IMG/VR virus record: IMGVR_UViG_3300046009_005938
Span: 1 to 39,146 of that record
From: a virus
Strand: one strand, 5' to 3'
DNA length: 39,146 nt
In this document: positions 38,630 through 39,146 of the stretch, in pieces
Numbering within the stretch: position 1 is the stretch's first letter
Layout: the number at the start of each line of letters is the position of its first letter
Translations under genes and position numbers: made by a program
The notes under the pieces: generated by a model
Databases searched by the model: none
Seen by the model: the letters and a program-made list of their open reading frames with translations, nothing else
What the model was told of the DNA's origin: nothing

Positions 38630-38657
38630 AACTTTTTTTTCATATTATTTTTACATA

Positions 38658-39146
38658 ATGAAAATTGCTAAATTAAATATTGAAGGTTACATAGGTGAAT
38701 TAGATTCTAAATCTCAATTTGCTGGTGAAAAAAACTTCTCATTAAAGCATTTAAACACTTTCTTAAACAATTTAGATTCTGATATAACTGACATTGAATT
38801 TACTGTAAATAGTGGAGGGGGTTCAGTTTTTGAAGGGTGGGACATTAGAGCAGCATTGTTAAACTCAAACAAAACATTACATTCTATTGGAGAAAACATT
38901 GTAGGTTCTATTGCCACCGTTATTTATATGGCTGCTAAAGTTGAAAATAGAAGTATTGTAAAAGGTACTGATTTCTTCATTCACCATCCTTATTGGTTAC
39001 CTGGTGAATCTGAACCTATTAGAGCTAATGAATTATTAGCATTAGGTAAAGATTTAAAAGAGGAGCAAGACAAGTTATTAAACTTTTATGCTAATGAATC
39101 AAAAGCAACGGCTGAACAACTTTCACCACTAATGGCAAAGGAAACT
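38658..39146 (+). CDS. Head maturation protease (ClpP-like), N-terminal part
   Basis: Codons for the first 163 residues; the gene continues at the window start (to 867) because the ends overlap. A ClpP-like fold is shown by IEFTVNSGGGSVFEGWDIRAAL (about 46-67), IGENIVGSIATVIYMAA with the nucleophile Ser84, and FFIHHP with His109. It cleaves scaffold and capsid proteins during head maturation. The ATG at 38658 follows the divergent minus-strand gene and its control region. The joined protein of about 408 residues ends in a scaffold-like coiled coil. Confidence 0.85.
   Translation, partial: MKIAKLNIEGYIGELDSKSQFAGEKNFSLKHLNTFLNNLDSDITDIEFTVNSGGGSVFEGWDIRAALLNSNKTLHSIGENIVGSIATVIYMAAKVENRSIVKGTDFFIHHPYWLPGESEPIRANELLALGKDLKEEQDKLLNFYANESKATAEQLSPLMAKET
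39021..39146. repeat. Terminal direct repeat (circular overlap), right copy
   Basis: Identical to 4-129. Joining the copies restores one uninterrupted protease reading frame. Confidence 0.95.

Noticed and set aside
38714-38917. Minus-strand frame within the head protease gene
   Set aside because: Antisense shadow; the plus strand carries the ClpP-like motifs.
1-39146. Temperate phage with integrase or integron integrase
   Set aside because: No tyrosine or serine recombinase motif was seen in any listed or hand-translated frame, so integration cannot be supported from this window.

Overview
The window reads as a complete or nearly complete genome of a tailed phage with siphovirus-type tail genes that infects a Bacteroidetes host, most likely a flavobacterium. 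The DNA is very AT-rich and codons end mostly in A or T. Starts are preceded by A-rich tracts instead of Shine-Dalgarno sites, and several genes have the Bacteroidetes promoter signature (TAnnTTTG, with TTTG 16-19 bases upstream), often only 4-8 bases before the ATG. The two ends share an identical 126-base repeat (4-129 = 39021-39146), so the molecule closes to a circle of about 39,017 bp cut inside the head protease gene.

Layout. 38658-867 (across the junction): ClpP-type head maturation protease with a scaffold-like tail, then major capsid protein and a probable tail tube protein, closed by a terminator. 2606-7622: a glycosylation island with its own promoter (four or five glycosyltransferase-like genes, a methyltransferase-like gene, small proteins). 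7660-14352: portal, connector, fibre/tailspike and other appendage proteins, then lysis genes. 14314-19105 (minus strand): many small early genes, ERF recombinase, OB-fold single-strand DNA-binding protein and ribbon-helix-helix proteins. 19257-22823: a cassette array (see below). 22824-25330: a candidate small RNA, a small plus-strand gene, a metallophosphoesterase, an iteron-like repeat field and a second structured RNA. 25331-28814: primase-polymerase/helicase, VRR-NUC-like nuclease and small proteins. 28834-38393: a lipoprotein, the terminase genes and the tail operon up to the tape measure.

The most unusual feature is at 19257-22823. Seven imperfect inverted repeats, each starting TAAC and ending GTTA on the plus strand, lie directly downstream of successive small minus-strand genes. 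All have the same asymmetry and polarity, and each has a different loop. This is the architecture of integron attC sites and gene cassettes, and no integron integrase or other tyrosine recombinase is present. I interpret it as a phage-borne integrase-less cassette array (CALIN-like) of seven cassettes, most encoding tiny unknown or membrane proteins plus one YopX-family protein.

Two other strong observations are probable -1 frameshifts on nine-base homopolymers. T9 at 31141-31149 would join the tail assembly chaperone to a 3' extension that has no start codon of its own. A9 at 7004-7012 would join a small protein to a GT25 glycosyltransferase whose conserved N-terminus has no usable start codon. 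Both could also be homopolymer sequencing errors, so read-level checks matter. A pseudoknot-like leader at 16838-16922 and two promoter-to-terminator RNA units (22997-23121 minus, 25196-25316 plus) are candidate regulatory RNAs.
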